Below are positions 42,452-50,125 of a stretch of DNA of 64,000 nucleotides, in pieces. The notes beneath the pieces are model-generated. The model saw only the letters and a program-made list of their open reading frames with translations, ran no database searches and had not been told where the DNA came from. Made by a program: the position numbers and the translations under genes. The stretch spans positions 248,001 to 312,000 of the forward strand of contig NZ_FOEF01000001.1 of NCBI RefSeq assembly GCF_900110575.1, written 5' to 3'. Within the stretch, counting starts at the first letter, position 1. Each line of letters opens with the position of its first letter. This DNA comes from Amycolatopsis saalfeldensis. Lineage in GTDB: Bacteria; Actinomycetota; Actinomycetes; Mycobacteriales; Pseudonocardiaceae.

Positions 42452-43326
42452 TCGGCCTGCCTCCCGCCGCAGTAGTCGGTCCAGGCCCAGGTCAGCGTCC
42501 GCCGGGCGAGGACGGACAGGGCGTGCTTGCGGTAGTCCGCGCTGCCGCGGACGTCGTCGATCGGGGCCGCGGCCTGCGCGACCAGCTCGCCGAACCGGCG
42601 TTTCACCGAGTCGGCGAGCGCACGGGGCCGGTCCCACTGGTCCTCGGCCGCCAGCTCCCCGGCGATGAACTCCTCGGCGTCGACGGCCCGGCGCGGGGTC
42701 GGCGCGGCCGAGCCGACGCCGGTCCCGACCCGGCGCTCCCCCGGATGCAGCGCGAGGCCGAAGGCGCAGACGGCGATGACCATCGCGTTGCGCGTGCCGA
42801 CCTTGCTGAACTGCTGCGGCCCGGCGGCCGGCGCGAGGTGGACAGCGGTGATCAGCTCGTCCGGCTCGAGGACGTTGCGCTTCACCCCGAGGTAGAAGTC
42901 CTTCGCCTCGACGCGGCGGGTGCCGCGCACCGAGGCGATCTCGACCTCGGCGCCGGCCGCGAGCAGGGCCGGGTGCGAATCCCCCGCGGGCGAGGCCGCG
43001 CCGAGGTTGCCGCCGACGCTGCCGCGGTTGCGGATCTGCGGCGAGCCCACCGTCCGGGCGGCCATGGCGAGGCCGGGCAGCCGGTCGCCGAGTTCCGCGA
43101 TGATCCGGGTGTACGGCGTCGCGGCGGCGATTCGGATCCGGCCGTCCACCGTGTCGTGCCCATGCAGCTCGGCGACGCGGTTCAGGTCGAGCAGCGCGGA
43201 CGGGCGGCGGTGGTCGAAGTTGATCTCCACCAGCACGTCCGTGCCGCCGGCGACGGGCACCGCGTCCGGGTGCGCCGCCTTGGCCGCCAATGCCTCGGCC
43301 AGCGAGGCGGGGCGCAGGAACTCCAT
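42442..43326 (-). CDS. xdhB: xanthine dehydrogenase FAD-binding subunit
   Basis: A 294-residue FAD subunit of the CO-dehydrogenase flavoprotein family. FAD-binding motifs are PVAGGTDVLVEINF (about 24-37) and RNRGSVGGNLGAASPAGDSHPALLAAGAEVEI. The C-terminal CO_deh_flav_C domain (KVGTRNAMVIAVCAFGLAL onward) is complete. It transfers electrons to NAD+. It lies between uricase, 9 bases upstream, and the 2Fe-2S gene. Confidence 0.9.
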   Translation of the reverse strand: MEFLRPASLAEALAAKAAHPDAVPVAGGTDVLVEINFDHRRPSALLDLNRVAELHGHDTVDGRIRIAAATPYTRIIAELGDRLPGLAMAARTVGSPQIRNRGSVGGNLGAASPAGDSHPALLAAGAEVEIASVRGTRRVEAKDFYLGVKRNVLEPDELITAVHLAPAAGPQQFSKVGTRNAMVIAVCAFGLALHPGERRVGTGVGSAAPTPRRAVDAEEFIAGELAAEDQWDRPRALADSVKRRFGELVAQAAAPIDDVRGSADYRKHALSVLARRTLTWAWTDYCGGRQAECA

Positions 43327-43335
43327 GACGTCCTT

Positions 43336-44208
43336 TCAGTTCCAGGCCGGGCCGGCGGGCGGCGCGTCGTCGCGCAGCACGGTGCCCTCGATCAGGCCGT
43401 ACGGCCGATCGGCGGCGTGGAACACCTCACCGGGGTTGTCCAGCCCGAACGGCGAGAGGTCGGTCAGGAAGTTGTGCTTGTTCGGCAGCGAAAGCCGGAC
43501 TTCGACGATCTCCGGCACCGTCTCCAGCACGCGGGTGCCCATCGCGTAGAGCGTCTGCTGCAGCGAGTAGCTGTACGTTCCGCCAAACGCGTCGAGCAAC
43601 GACGCCAGCGCCGTGTCGTAGGCCTTGGCCCAGTCGGCCTCGTCGGCGGCGAAGCGCCAGGTGGCGGACACTGCCGTGGACAGGATGCGGTCCTTCGTCT
43701 CGGCGAGGGTGGTGTACTCCTCGCGCGGGAAGCCCCAGAACTCCGAGCCGGTCGAGTTGAGCACGGTCAGGTCCCGCACGCCGCCCAGCACCCAGGCGCG
43801 CTCGCCGTCGTAGGTCACGGTGGTGGTGCGGTTGCCGCCGCCGGAGCGGGCGAACGAGTGGTGCGCGGGCTTGCCGCCGACCTGCAGCCGCTGCCACGGG
43901 TAGGACTCGACCGCGACGCGCGCCGTCTGGATGCTCTCCTGCGACGTCACGAAATGGCGGGCCAGGCGCAGTGCGTAGTCCTCGATCTCGCCGATCCCGT
44001 CGCGGGCGAACGCGTGCACCGTGTTCTTCTGCGTGTCGGTGGCCAGGACCTTGTCGTTGGCCCCGGTGAGGTGGGTGTCGCTCATGTCGCCCGAGAGCGA
44101 CACGCTCACGTTGAGGTCGGTGATCCGGTGCTCGTCGCCGTCGCGGTCGACGCGCACGAGCCGGTTCTCCGCCTTCCCGTAGCGGTTGTCACCCAGAACG
44201 ATCGCCAT
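43336..44208 (-). CDS. uox: factor-independent urate oxidase (uricase)
   Basis: A 290-residue cofactor-free uricase that converts urate to 5-hydroxyisourate. It has the Lys of NRYGKAENRLV, the Thr of LATDTQKNTVHAFA and the His of NKHNFLTDL, the usual catalytic triad region. It has two T-fold repeats, with SGSEFWGF-like TGSEFWGFPREEYTTL in the second. ATG at 44208 has GGGAAG 6 bases upstream. It is the first gene of the purine operon and is divergent from PucR. HIU hydrolase and OHCU decarboxylase, needed for S-allantoin, are not in the window. Confidence 0.93.
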   Translation of the reverse strand: MAIVLGDNRYGKAENRLVRVDRDGDEHRITDLNVSVSLSGDMSDTHLTGANDKVLATDTQKNTVHAFARDGIGEIEDYALRLARHFVTSQESIQTARVAVESYPWQRLQVGGKPAHHSFARSGGGNRTTTVTYDGERAWVLGGVRDLTVLNSTGSEFWGFPREEYTTLAETKDRILSTAVSATWRFAADEADWAKAYDTALASLLDAFGGTYSYSLQQTLYAMGTRVLETVPEIVEVRLSLPNKHNFLTDLSPFGLDNPGEVFHAADRPYGLIEGTVLRDDAPPAGPAWN

Positions 44209-44395
44209 GGTCTTCCCTTCCCGCGCTCTGCCTTCGATGTCTTGCAGTACACACGCCGCGACGTGGCGCGGACCACGGCAGATCCACTGAAAGGAGCGGG
44301 GTGCGCGAGGCCGGATTTCGTAGGTTCCTCCAAACGACGCGCCGGGTGGGGTGTGCGGTACTGATGAGGTCTCGAACACGGAAGGGAGGTGCGTG

Positions 44396-45949
44396 GTGCG
44401 GCTCGGTGCGCTGCTGGACACGCCGGGGCTGGGGCTGACGCTCCTGGCCGGCGCCGACGCGCTGGACCGCGAGTTCGAGCGCGTCTTCCAGGCGACCCTG
44501 CAGGATCCGACGCGGTACCTGGACGGCGGCGAGATCGTGCTGTGCGGCCTGCGCTGGCTGCCCGGCCCGGCCGACGCGGACGAGTTCGTCGGCACCCTGG
44601 CCGCGGCGGGCGTCGTCGCGCTGGGCGCGGGCACGGCCGAGGTCGGCGGCCCGGTGCCGGAGCACCTCGTGGAGTCGTGCCGCCGGGTCGGGCTGCCGCT
44701 GTTCGAAGTGCCGCTTTCGGTGTCCTTCGCGACGGTGACGGAACGCGTGATCCTCGGCCTGGCCGCCGAGCGCGAGGCCCCGGCGCAGGACTCGCACCGG
44801 CGGCTCATCGCGGCCGTCACCGAGGGCCGCGGGCTGCCCGCGCTGGTGGCCGCGGGCGCGGCCGAGCTGGCGGCGGACTGCTGGGTGCTCAGCGCGACGG
44901 GCCGCCTGATCGCCGGCCCGGACTCCCTGCCCGCCGATCGGCGCGCGTCGCTCGCCCGGCGCTTCCTGCGGGCCGAACGCCTGCCGTTGACGGTGAACCC
45001 CCAGGTCGACGCGGCCACGCCGGTCACCCTGCTCGCCGCGGCGAGCCGGTCCGGGCACCGCGTGGCCAGCTGGTTCCTGGTCGTCGACGGGGACTGCTCG
45101 GCGTGGCCGTCGTGGCGGCGTGAGCTGGCGCTGGAGCTGGCCCCGCTGGTCGGGCTGGAGCGAACGCGCGTCGACGAGGCCAAGCGCATCGAGAACCGCG
45201 CAGCCGAGCCGTTGCTACGGCTGGCGCTTTCCGACTCTCCGACGGCTGAGCTGGCGTCCCGGCTGGCAGCGGCGGAGTTCCCCGCGAAGTCGCAGCTGGT
45301 GGCGCTGTCCGCCGAGGTCTCGGGCGGCGGCCCCGGCCTGACGCCGGTACTGGTCGAGGAACTGCTGGCGGCCGTCTCCGGGCCGACGCTCGTCGGCACC
45401 GTGGACGGCGAGACTTTCGGCCTGTTCCCCGCTTTCCTGCGCCTCGACCGCGTGGCGGCGGACCTGCGCGAGGCCGTCCGCATCCTCGAACCGGCGCTGG
45501 GTTCGGCGCGGCTGGCCATCGGGCTGAGCCGGGCGCCGGACGCGGCGGGGCTGCGCGCGGGAATCCAGGAAGCCCGGCACGCGCGGACGCTCGCGGCGCT
45601 CTCGCCCGGCCGCGCGAGCGTGCTGGCGGGCGACGAGGTCGCGTCCCATCTGCTGCTGCTCGCCGCCGTGCCGGACGACCTGCGCCGCTCCTTCGGCGAA
45701 AAGGTGCTCGGCCCGGTCCTGGCCTACGACGCCGCGCACGGCTCCGAACTGCTGAGCACGCTGAAGGCCTTCCTCGAGCACTCGGGCTCCTGGACGCAGA
45801 CGTCCGCCGCGCTGCACCTGCACGTGAACACCCTGCGGTACCGGGTGAGCCGGATCTCGGACCTCACCGGACGGGACCTGGGCCGGTTCGCCGACCGCGT
45901 CGACCTCTACCTGGCGGGCTGCTTCACGCAGGGCTGGGGCTGGTCGTGA
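44396..45949 (+). CDS. pucR: PucR-family transcriptional regulator
   Basis: A 517-residue regulator. The N-terminal PucR domain (about 1-120) starts VRLGALLDTPGLGLTLLAG. A middle GGDEF-like region is followed by the C-terminal CdaR-type HTH: LLSTLKAFLEHSGSWTQTSAALHLHVNTLRYRVSRISDLTGRDL. The GTG at 44396 has GGGAGG 6 bases upstream; GTG at 44393 is an alternative. It is divergent from uricase, so it likely activates the purine operon when a purine or allantoin is present, as Bacillus PucR does. Confidence 0.88.
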   Translation: MRLGALLDTPGLGLTLLAGADALDREFERVFQATLQDPTRYLDGGEIVLCGLRWLPGPADADEFVGTLAAAGVVALGAGTAEVGGPVPEHLVESCRRVGLPLFEVPLSVSFATVTERVILGLAAEREAPAQDSHRRLIAAVTEGRGLPALVAAGAAELAADCWVLSATGRLIAGPDSLPADRRASLARRFLRAERLPLTVNPQVDAATPVTLLAAASRSGHRVASWFLVVDGDCSAWPSWRRELALELAPLVGLERTRVDEAKRIENRAAEPLLRLALSDSPTAELASRLAAAEFPAKSQLVALSAEVSGGGPGLTPVLVEELLAAVSGPTLVGTVDGETFGLFPAFLRLDRVAADLREAVRILEPALGSARLAIGLSRAPDAAGLRAGIQEARHARTLAALSPGRASVLAGDEVASHLLLLAAVPDDLRRSFGEKVLGPVLAYDAAHGSELLSTLKAFLEHSGSWTQTSAALHLHVNTLRYRVSRISDLTGRDLGRFADRVDLYLAGCFTQGWGWS

Positions 45950-46021
45950 GGCGCGCCCGGGGTGTCCGGCCCTAGCGCCTGACACCAGAGTGAACGGCAA
46001 ACCCACTGACCGGTTGGTTGC

Positions 46022-46027
46022 TAGTCT
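46022..46027 (+). promoter_or_regulatory. -10 of a leaderless tetR promoter with adjacent palindrome
   Basis: TAGTCT ends 6 bases before the ATG at 46034. The imperfect palindrome ACTGACCGGTTGGT (46005-46018) sits just upstream, where a repressor would block the promoter. Confidence 0.4.
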
Positions 46028-46033
46028 GGGCCC

Positions 46034-46597
46034 ATGGCTCGTGACGCGGAACAAACCCGACGCCGGCTCCTCGAAGCCGCCACCGCCGAGTTCTCCGGCT
46101 ACGGCATCGCGGGCGCGCGCGTCGACCGGATCGCCGCCGCCGCGGGCTGCAACAAGGCGATGATCTACTCCTACTTCGGCAGCAAAGAGCAGCTGTTCGA
46201 CGCGGTCTTCGACGAGCGGACGAAGGCGTTCTTCGCCGCCGTGCCGTTCGACGCCGGCGAACTCGCCGGATACACCGGGCGCGCGTTCGACTACTACGAG
46301 GACCATCCCGAGACGCTGCGACTGTCCACCTGGTACCGGCTCGAACGGCCCGCCGACGAGCACCTGCGCGCGATCACCGAAGCGAACGACGTCCGGCTCG
46401 GCGAGATCGGCCGCGCCCAGCAGGCGGGCGAGGTGCCGGGGCACTACTCGCCCGTGCAACTGGTCGTCCTGGTCCAGGCGCTGTCCGCGGCGTGGCACAC
46501 CACGAACCCGGAACTCGGCCCGCGGCTGCCCGCCGATCGGGCCGAACGGCGGCGCACCCTCGTCGAGGCCGTTCAGGGATTGCTTGCGCGGAAATAG
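46034..46597 (+). CDS. TetR-family repressor
   Basis: A 187-residue regulator. HTH: RRRLLEAATAEFSGYGIAGARVDRIAAAAGCNKAMIYSYFGSKEQLFDAVF (residues 10-60). The C-terminal ligand domain (RLERPADEHLRAI and VQALSAAWHTTNPE) resembles the TetR_C group seen beside small-molecule oxidoreductases. It lacks a ribosome-binding site and is probably leaderless and autoregulated. Its 3' end overlaps the convergent membrane-protein gene by 25 bases, so no divergent target is evident. Confidence 0.85.
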   Translation: MARDAEQTRRRLLEAATAEFSGYGIAGARVDRIAAAAGCNKAMIYSYFGSKEQLFDAVFDERTKAFFAAVPFDAGELAGYTGRAFDYYEDHPETLRLSTWYRLERPADEHLRAITEANDVRLGEIGRAQQAGEVPGHYSPVQLVVLVQALSAAWHTTNPELGPRLPADRAERRRTLVEAVQGLLARK

Positions 46598-47481
46598 TCA
46601 GGGCTTTCTTTACCGCGCAGCGCGGAAAATAACGCGAAAATAACGGTCCCGGCGAGAACAGCGAGTGCGACAGCGGACAACCCGGTGTAAACGGCCGGCG
46701 CCGAGAACGGCGGAATTCCGGTGAAGGCCTCGATTCCGATGACGGCCGTCAGCACCGCGTCCGCGACAACGGCGAGCCACACCAGCCGGAGCCGCTGCCG
46801 TTCGGCCAGGCCGGTGAACCGCAGCAGCCAGGCCAGCCCGGGCAGCACCAGGATCGCGTGCATCGCCACGGCGTGCAGTGGTTTCAGCGCACCCGCCGTG
46901 GTGTAGGCCAGTTGAGGATCTCCGCCGCGCGCCTCGCCGACGCCGCGGGCGATCATCACCGCGCCGGTCGCGAGCGCGACCATCAGCACCAGCAGGCCGA
47001 AACGCACGGCCAGCCGTTGGCTCGGCGCCATCGCGCCCGGCGAGAGGAAGGCCGCGACGGTGAAGCCGAGCCCGGTCAGCACGATCACCCCGCCGCCGGC
47101 GGCGAGCGTCATCGAAACGGCCGCGTCGAAGCCCGTTTCGAAGTTGAAATGCGACGGGACCCCGCGCCACGCCTGCATGGTCACCAGCGCCACCTCGGTC
47201 ACGCAGGCGAGGAGGAACGCGCCGAGCAGCACCGTCCGGCCCCGGACCGTGAGGTACGAGGTCGCCCACGCGACCGTCGCCAGGGTGAGGCCGAACGACA
47301 AGCCGAACGTGACCGCCTTGCGCAGCGAAACCGGACCGAGCCAGGTGCCGCCGGAGGCCAGCAGCACCACCGCGTTCGCCAGCCCGCCGGCGAAGAGCAC
47401 GGCCCCCACCACGTACGCGGCGCGCTCGACTCGCCGGCCGTCCCGCCAGATGCGGCCCACGGCCGCCACCATCGGAGTCAT
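46573..47481 (-). CDS. polytopic membrane protein of unknown function
   Basis: A 302-residue integral membrane protein with seven or eight TM helices. The loops are short. Notable residues are VTMQAWRGVPSHFNFETGFDAAVS with several aromatic and charged residues, and LKPLHAVAMHAILVLPGLAW, where two His face a membrane helix. The His-rich helix could bind metal or heme. I chose the ATG at 47481; the frame is open to 47646, but that part spans palindromic intergenic DNA. I do not recognise the family. Confidence 0.65.
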   Translation of the reverse strand: MTPMVAAVGRIWRDGRRVERAAYVVGAVLFAGGLANAVVLLASGGTWLGPVSLRKAVTFGLSFGLTLATVAWATSYLTVRGRTVLLGAFLLACVTEVALVTMQAWRGVPSHFNFETGFDAAVSMTLAAGGGVIVLTGLGFTVAAFLSPGAMAPSQRLAVRFGLLVLMVALATGAVMIARGVGEARGGDPQLAYTTAGALKPLHAVAMHAILVLPGLAWLLRFTGLAERQRLRLVWLAVVADAVLTAVIGIEAFTGIPPFSAPAVYTGLSAVALAVLAGTVIFALFSALRGKESPDYFRASNP

Positions 47482-47520
47482 ACCGCCGAGTCTGGTGCCA
47501 CGACAACGTTTCGTCGTCGT

Positions 47521-47538
47521 GCCGGTGTCGACACCGGC
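47521..47538. repeat. perfect 18-bp palindrome
   Basis: GCCGGTGTCGACACCGGC is its own reverse complement. It is the first of three consecutive inverted repeats in the 47482-47692 gap. Confidence 0.8.
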
Positions 47539-47559
47539 GTACGCAGGTTTACGTACGCC
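47536..47559. repeat. inverted repeat GGCGTACG / CGTACGCC
   Basis: Two perfect 8-base arms flank an 8-base AT-richer spacer. It directly follows, and overlaps by three bases, the 18-bp palindrome. Confidence 0.75.
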
Positions 47560-47584
47560 GGACGCATTAAAAAGGAACAAAAAG

Positions 47585-47619
47585 CCCCGGTAAAGGAATT
47601 CCGAAATTATTGACCGGGG
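47585..47619. repeat. inverted repeat CCCCGGT / ACCGGGG
   Basis: Seven-base arms flank a 21-base AT-rich spacer containing GGAATTCC. Could be a terminator or part of a protein-binding region. Confidence 0.5.
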
Positions 47620-47680
47620 GATGACTTTGCCCGTGGGACGCGACACTCGGGAGGAGGATGCAAGGTCGGCGCCGGAGTTC

Positions 47681-47686
47681 TACTCT
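47681..47686 (+). promoter_or_regulatory. -10 element of a leaderless promoter
   Basis: TACTCT ends 6 bases before the ATG at 47693, so transcription probably starts at the start codon. Confidence 0.4.
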
Positions 47687-47692
47687 GAAGTC

Positions 47693-47992
47693 ATGTACAT
47701 AGCCCTGCTGACATACACAGCGCCTCGAAACGAAGTCGACTACGCACTTCCGGAACACGCGGATTGGGTGCGGTCACACTTCTCGCACGGCTTGTTCCTG
47801 GTTTCCGGAAAAGGAAACGGGGATGCCGACCAGGTCATCCTCACCCGCCCGTGCCTGCGCGGCAAGCTGGACGCCGTGCTCGCCACCGACCCCTTCATCG
47901 TCCAGCGCCTCGCGCGCTACACCGTGATCGAGTTCTCCGCCACCCGCACCGCCCACGAATTCCACGCCATCAACGAGGCACTCGCCTCCTGA
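47693..47992 (+). CDS. YciI-like (YCII-related) protein
   Basis: A 99-residue small protein of the YCII/dimeric alpha-beta-barrel group. It opens MYIALLTYTAPRNEVDYALPEHADWVRSHFSHGLFLVSG, with the His-Asp active-site pair typical of the family (His22 and Asp24 region). It ends with FIVQRLARYTVIEFSATR. Members are putative lyases or dehydrochlorinase-like enzymes with poorly known substrates. It is probably leaderless. Upstream lies a palindrome-rich gap. Confidence 0.75.
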   Translation: MYIALLTYTAPRNEVDYALPEHADWVRSHFSHGLFLVSGKGNGDADQVILTRPCLRGKLDAVLATDPFIVQRLARYTVIEFSATRTAHEFHAINEALAS

Positions 47993-48011
47993 ATCGGTCG
48001 AAGGCCCGCGC

Positions 48012-48046
48012 GCAGGTGGCCTCCGGCATCGTCGCCCGCCACCTGC
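48012..48046 (+). terminator. hairpin before the FolP2-like gene
   Basis: GCAGGTGGC (48012-48020) pairs with GCCACCTGC (48038-48046) over a 17-base loop. It follows the YciI-like stop by 20 bases and may end that transcript. It could also be a leader structure for the FolP2-like gene. No T-run. Confidence 0.4.
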
Positions 48047-48074
48047 CGGCCGTAATGCCGTCGTCTGCTCGCCT

Positions 48075-48983
48075 ATGATCGCGGAGACCGACGCACCGGC
48101 ACGGGAGAGCACATTGAAGACGCCCGACCTCGTCTTCCGAGGCCGCCGCCTCACCGGCGATCGCGCACTGGTGATGGCCATCGTCAACCGCACGCCCGAT
48201 TCGTTCTACGACCACGGCGCCACCTTCGAAGAGCAGCGCGCGCAGGACGCCGTCCGCCGCGCCCGCGCCGAGGGAGCGGACCTCGTCGACATCGGCGGAG
48301 TGCCCGCCGGCCACGGCCCCGAGGTCACCGCGGCGGAGGAGATCAGCCGCGTCGTGCCGACCGTCGCCTGGGCCCGCGAGACCTTCCCCGACCTCGTGAT
48401 CAGCGTCGACACCTACCGCGCCGAAGTCGCCGATGCCGTCTGCCGCGCCGGCGCGGACCTGGTCAACGACAACTGGGCCGCCGTCGAGCCGGAGATCCTG
48501 GACGTCGCCGCGCAGTACGGCGCCGGGTACATCTGCGCGCACACCAACGGTTTGCAGCCGCGCACGGAAGCCGTCCGGCCCGAGTACGACGACGTCGTCA
48601 AGGCCGTCATCGAGGCCACCACCGCGCTGGCCGAGCGGGCGCTGGAGCGCGGGGTGCCGCGGGAGGGCATCATGATCGACCCCTGCATCGACTTCGGGAA
48701 GAACTCCTACCAGTCGCTGGAGCTGCTGCGGAGTGTCGAGGCGCTGACCGCGACGGGCTGGCCGGTGCTGATGGCGCTGTCGAACAAGGACGTGATCGGC
48801 GAGACGCTGGACGTGCCGGTCGGCGAGCGCGTGAGCGGGACTCTCGCGGCGACGGCGGTGGCCGCGCTGCACGGGGCCGCGATGTTCCGCGCGCACCAGG
48901 TGCGCGAGACGCGGCACGTGGTGGAGATGGTGGCCAGCATCGCGGGCACGCGCCCGCCCGCGAGGGTGGTGCGTTCGCTGTGA
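48075..48983 (+). CDS. folP2: dihydropteroate synthase-like protein (FolP2 type)
   Basis: A 302-residue TIM-barrel of the DHPS family, but with the key loops altered. MAIVNRTPDSFYDHG replaces MGILNVTPDSFSDGG; DIGGVPAGHGPE replaces the DIGGESTRPG loop 2. VNDNW, CAHTNG, DPCIDFGKN and ALSNKDVIG also differ from DHPS consensus. These are features of mycobacterial FolP2, reported to lack DHPS activity. The conserved SVDTYR and GADLVND suggest it still binds a pterin-like or phosphate ligand. It overlaps the downstream reductase by 4 bases. Not expected to be the main sulfonamide target. Confidence 0.82.
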   Translation: MIAETDAPARESTLKTPDLVFRGRRLTGDRALVMAIVNRTPDSFYDHGATFEEQRAQDAVRRARAEGADLVDIGGVPAGHGPEVTAAEEISRVVPTVAWARETFPDLVISVDTYRAEVADAVCRAGADLVNDNWAAVEPEILDVAAQYGAGYICAHTNGLQPRTEAVRPEYDDVVKAVIEATTALAERALERGVPREGIMIDPCIDFGKNSYQSLELLRSVEALTATGWPVLMALSNKDVIGETLDVPVGERVSGTLAATAVAALHGAAMFRAHQVRETRHVVEMVASIAGTRPPARVVRSL

Positions 48984-49711
48984 TCCGCGAGATCTGGCCC
49001 GGCAACCGCGACCTGGCCGACGCCGACCTGGAGCGGCTGTACTCCTACCCGGCGGACCCGAAGTGGCTGGCGGTGAACTTCGTCTCCAGCGCCGACGGCG
49101 GCGTGACGGTCGAAGGCCGCTCGGCCACGCTGTCGACCCCTGCGGACCGGATCGTCTACCGGCTGGGCAACGACCTCGCCGACGTCGTGCTGGTCGGCGC
49201 GGGGACGGCGCTGATCGAGGGTTTCGAAGGCGGGCAGCCGGACCAACAGGCCGCCGAGCGCCGCCGTCGGCACGGCCTGGACCCGATCGCGCCGGTCGCG
49301 GTGGTGACTTCGGGCCGCTCCCTGCCACCGGACGCGCCGGTGATCACGAAGGCCTCGGTGCCCACGATCGTCATCACCAGCGCGGCCGCGCCCGCGGACC
49401 TTCGCGCGGCCTGGTCCGCGGCGGGCGCGGACGTCATGGTCGCGGGCACCGACACCGTGGACTTCCGCGCAGCCGTCGACGGCCTGGTCGCCCGCGGCCT
49501 GCCCCGCATCGACTGCGAGGGCGGCCCGCACCTGTTCGCCTCCCTCGCCGCCGCCGGAGCAGTCGACGAGCTACGGCTGACGATCGCCCCGCTCCTGATC
49601 GCCGGCACCGCGTCCCGCATCGCCACCGGCGCCGGCCTGGACCCGGCCCGGCTGGAACTGGCCTCGGTCTTGGTCGAAGACGGGACGCTTTTGCTCCGTT
49701 ACCTGCTTTGA
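48980..49711 (+). CDS. RibD C-terminal-type pyrimidine reductase
   Basis: A 243-residue reductase resembling the RibD C-terminal/DHFR-like domain. Motifs: WLAVNFVSSADGGVTVEGRSATLSTPADRIVYRLGNDLADVVLVGAGTAL at the N-terminus, and IDCEGGPHLFASLAAAGAVDELRLTIAPLLIAG. It lacks the RibD deaminase domain. Family members use NADPH or F420H2 to reduce a pteridine or riboflavin precursor. GTG start overlaps the FolP2-like stop by 4 bases, which suggests the two proteins act on the same pterin-like compound. Confidence 0.82.
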   Translation: MIREIWPGNRDLADADLERLYSYPADPKWLAVNFVSSADGGVTVEGRSATLSTPADRIVYRLGNDLADVVLVGAGTALIEGFEGGQPDQQAAERRRRHGLDPIAPVAVVTSGRSLPPDAPVITKASVPTIVITSAAAPADLRAAWSAAGADVMVAGTDTVDFRAAVDGLVARGLPRIDCEGGPHLFASLAAAGAVDELRLTIAPLLIAGTASRIATGAGLDPARLELASVLVEDGTLLLRYLL

Positions 49712-49723
49712 CAGCTCCGCGTC

Positions 49724-50080
49724 TCAGTGCTGGTGGTGCTCGTAGAAAGCGCGAACGCGGGCAGCCTGCCCCGCGGCGTCCAGCTCCACGACGTCGAGAA
49801 CGCGATTGCCGTTCTCCCGGTGGTAGAACAGCGCGTACCCGTCCGGGCTGCTCAGGAGCGCCTCTTCGGTGAACGTCAGCCCCGGCGCCAGCTTCAGCCC
49901 CTGCTCGAAATGCAGCCGCAGCTCGTCCCGGCCGTGCAGCCGCCCATCCGCCCGCCCCCACCGCCGGACGACGGTGGACGCCACGAAGTCCACCCCCTCG
50001 GCGTAACAGGCCATGATCGCGTCGAGATCCCGGTCCTGCCAGGCCGCAAGCCAAGCATCCACGTGCGCCCGAGCATCCAT
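49724..50080 (-). CDS. SnoaL/NTF2-like protein
   Basis: A 118-residue single-domain protein of the NTF2-like superfamily. It opens ARAHVDAWLAAWQDRDLDAIMACYAEGVDFVAS and ends VVELDAAGQAARVRAFYEHH. The Asp/Tyr pattern of the SnoaL cone is present. It may be a ketosteroid-isomerase-like or ligand-binding protein. Gene ends 12 bases from the convergent reductase gene. Confidence 0.75.
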   Translation of the reverse strand: MDARAHVDAWLAAWQDRDLDAIMACYAEGVDFVASTVVRRWGRADGRLHGRDELRLHFEQGLKLAPGLTFTEEALLSSPDGYALFYHRENGNRVLDVVELDAAGQAARVRAFYEHHQH

Positions 50081-50125
50081 GGTCGCAGTATGCCCCCGCC
50101 CGGAGCCGCCTCGCCCTGTCTGTGC

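Noticed and set aside
44209..44395. PucR operator between uricase and pucR
   Set aside because: TTCGT and ACGA half matches around 44320-44336 are asymmetric and too degenerate to call.
43336..45519. Upstream extension of the uricase frame to 45519
   Set aside because: The extra part is antisense to pucR and is Ser/Arg-rich low-complexity translation, typical of a shadow frame in GC-rich DNA.
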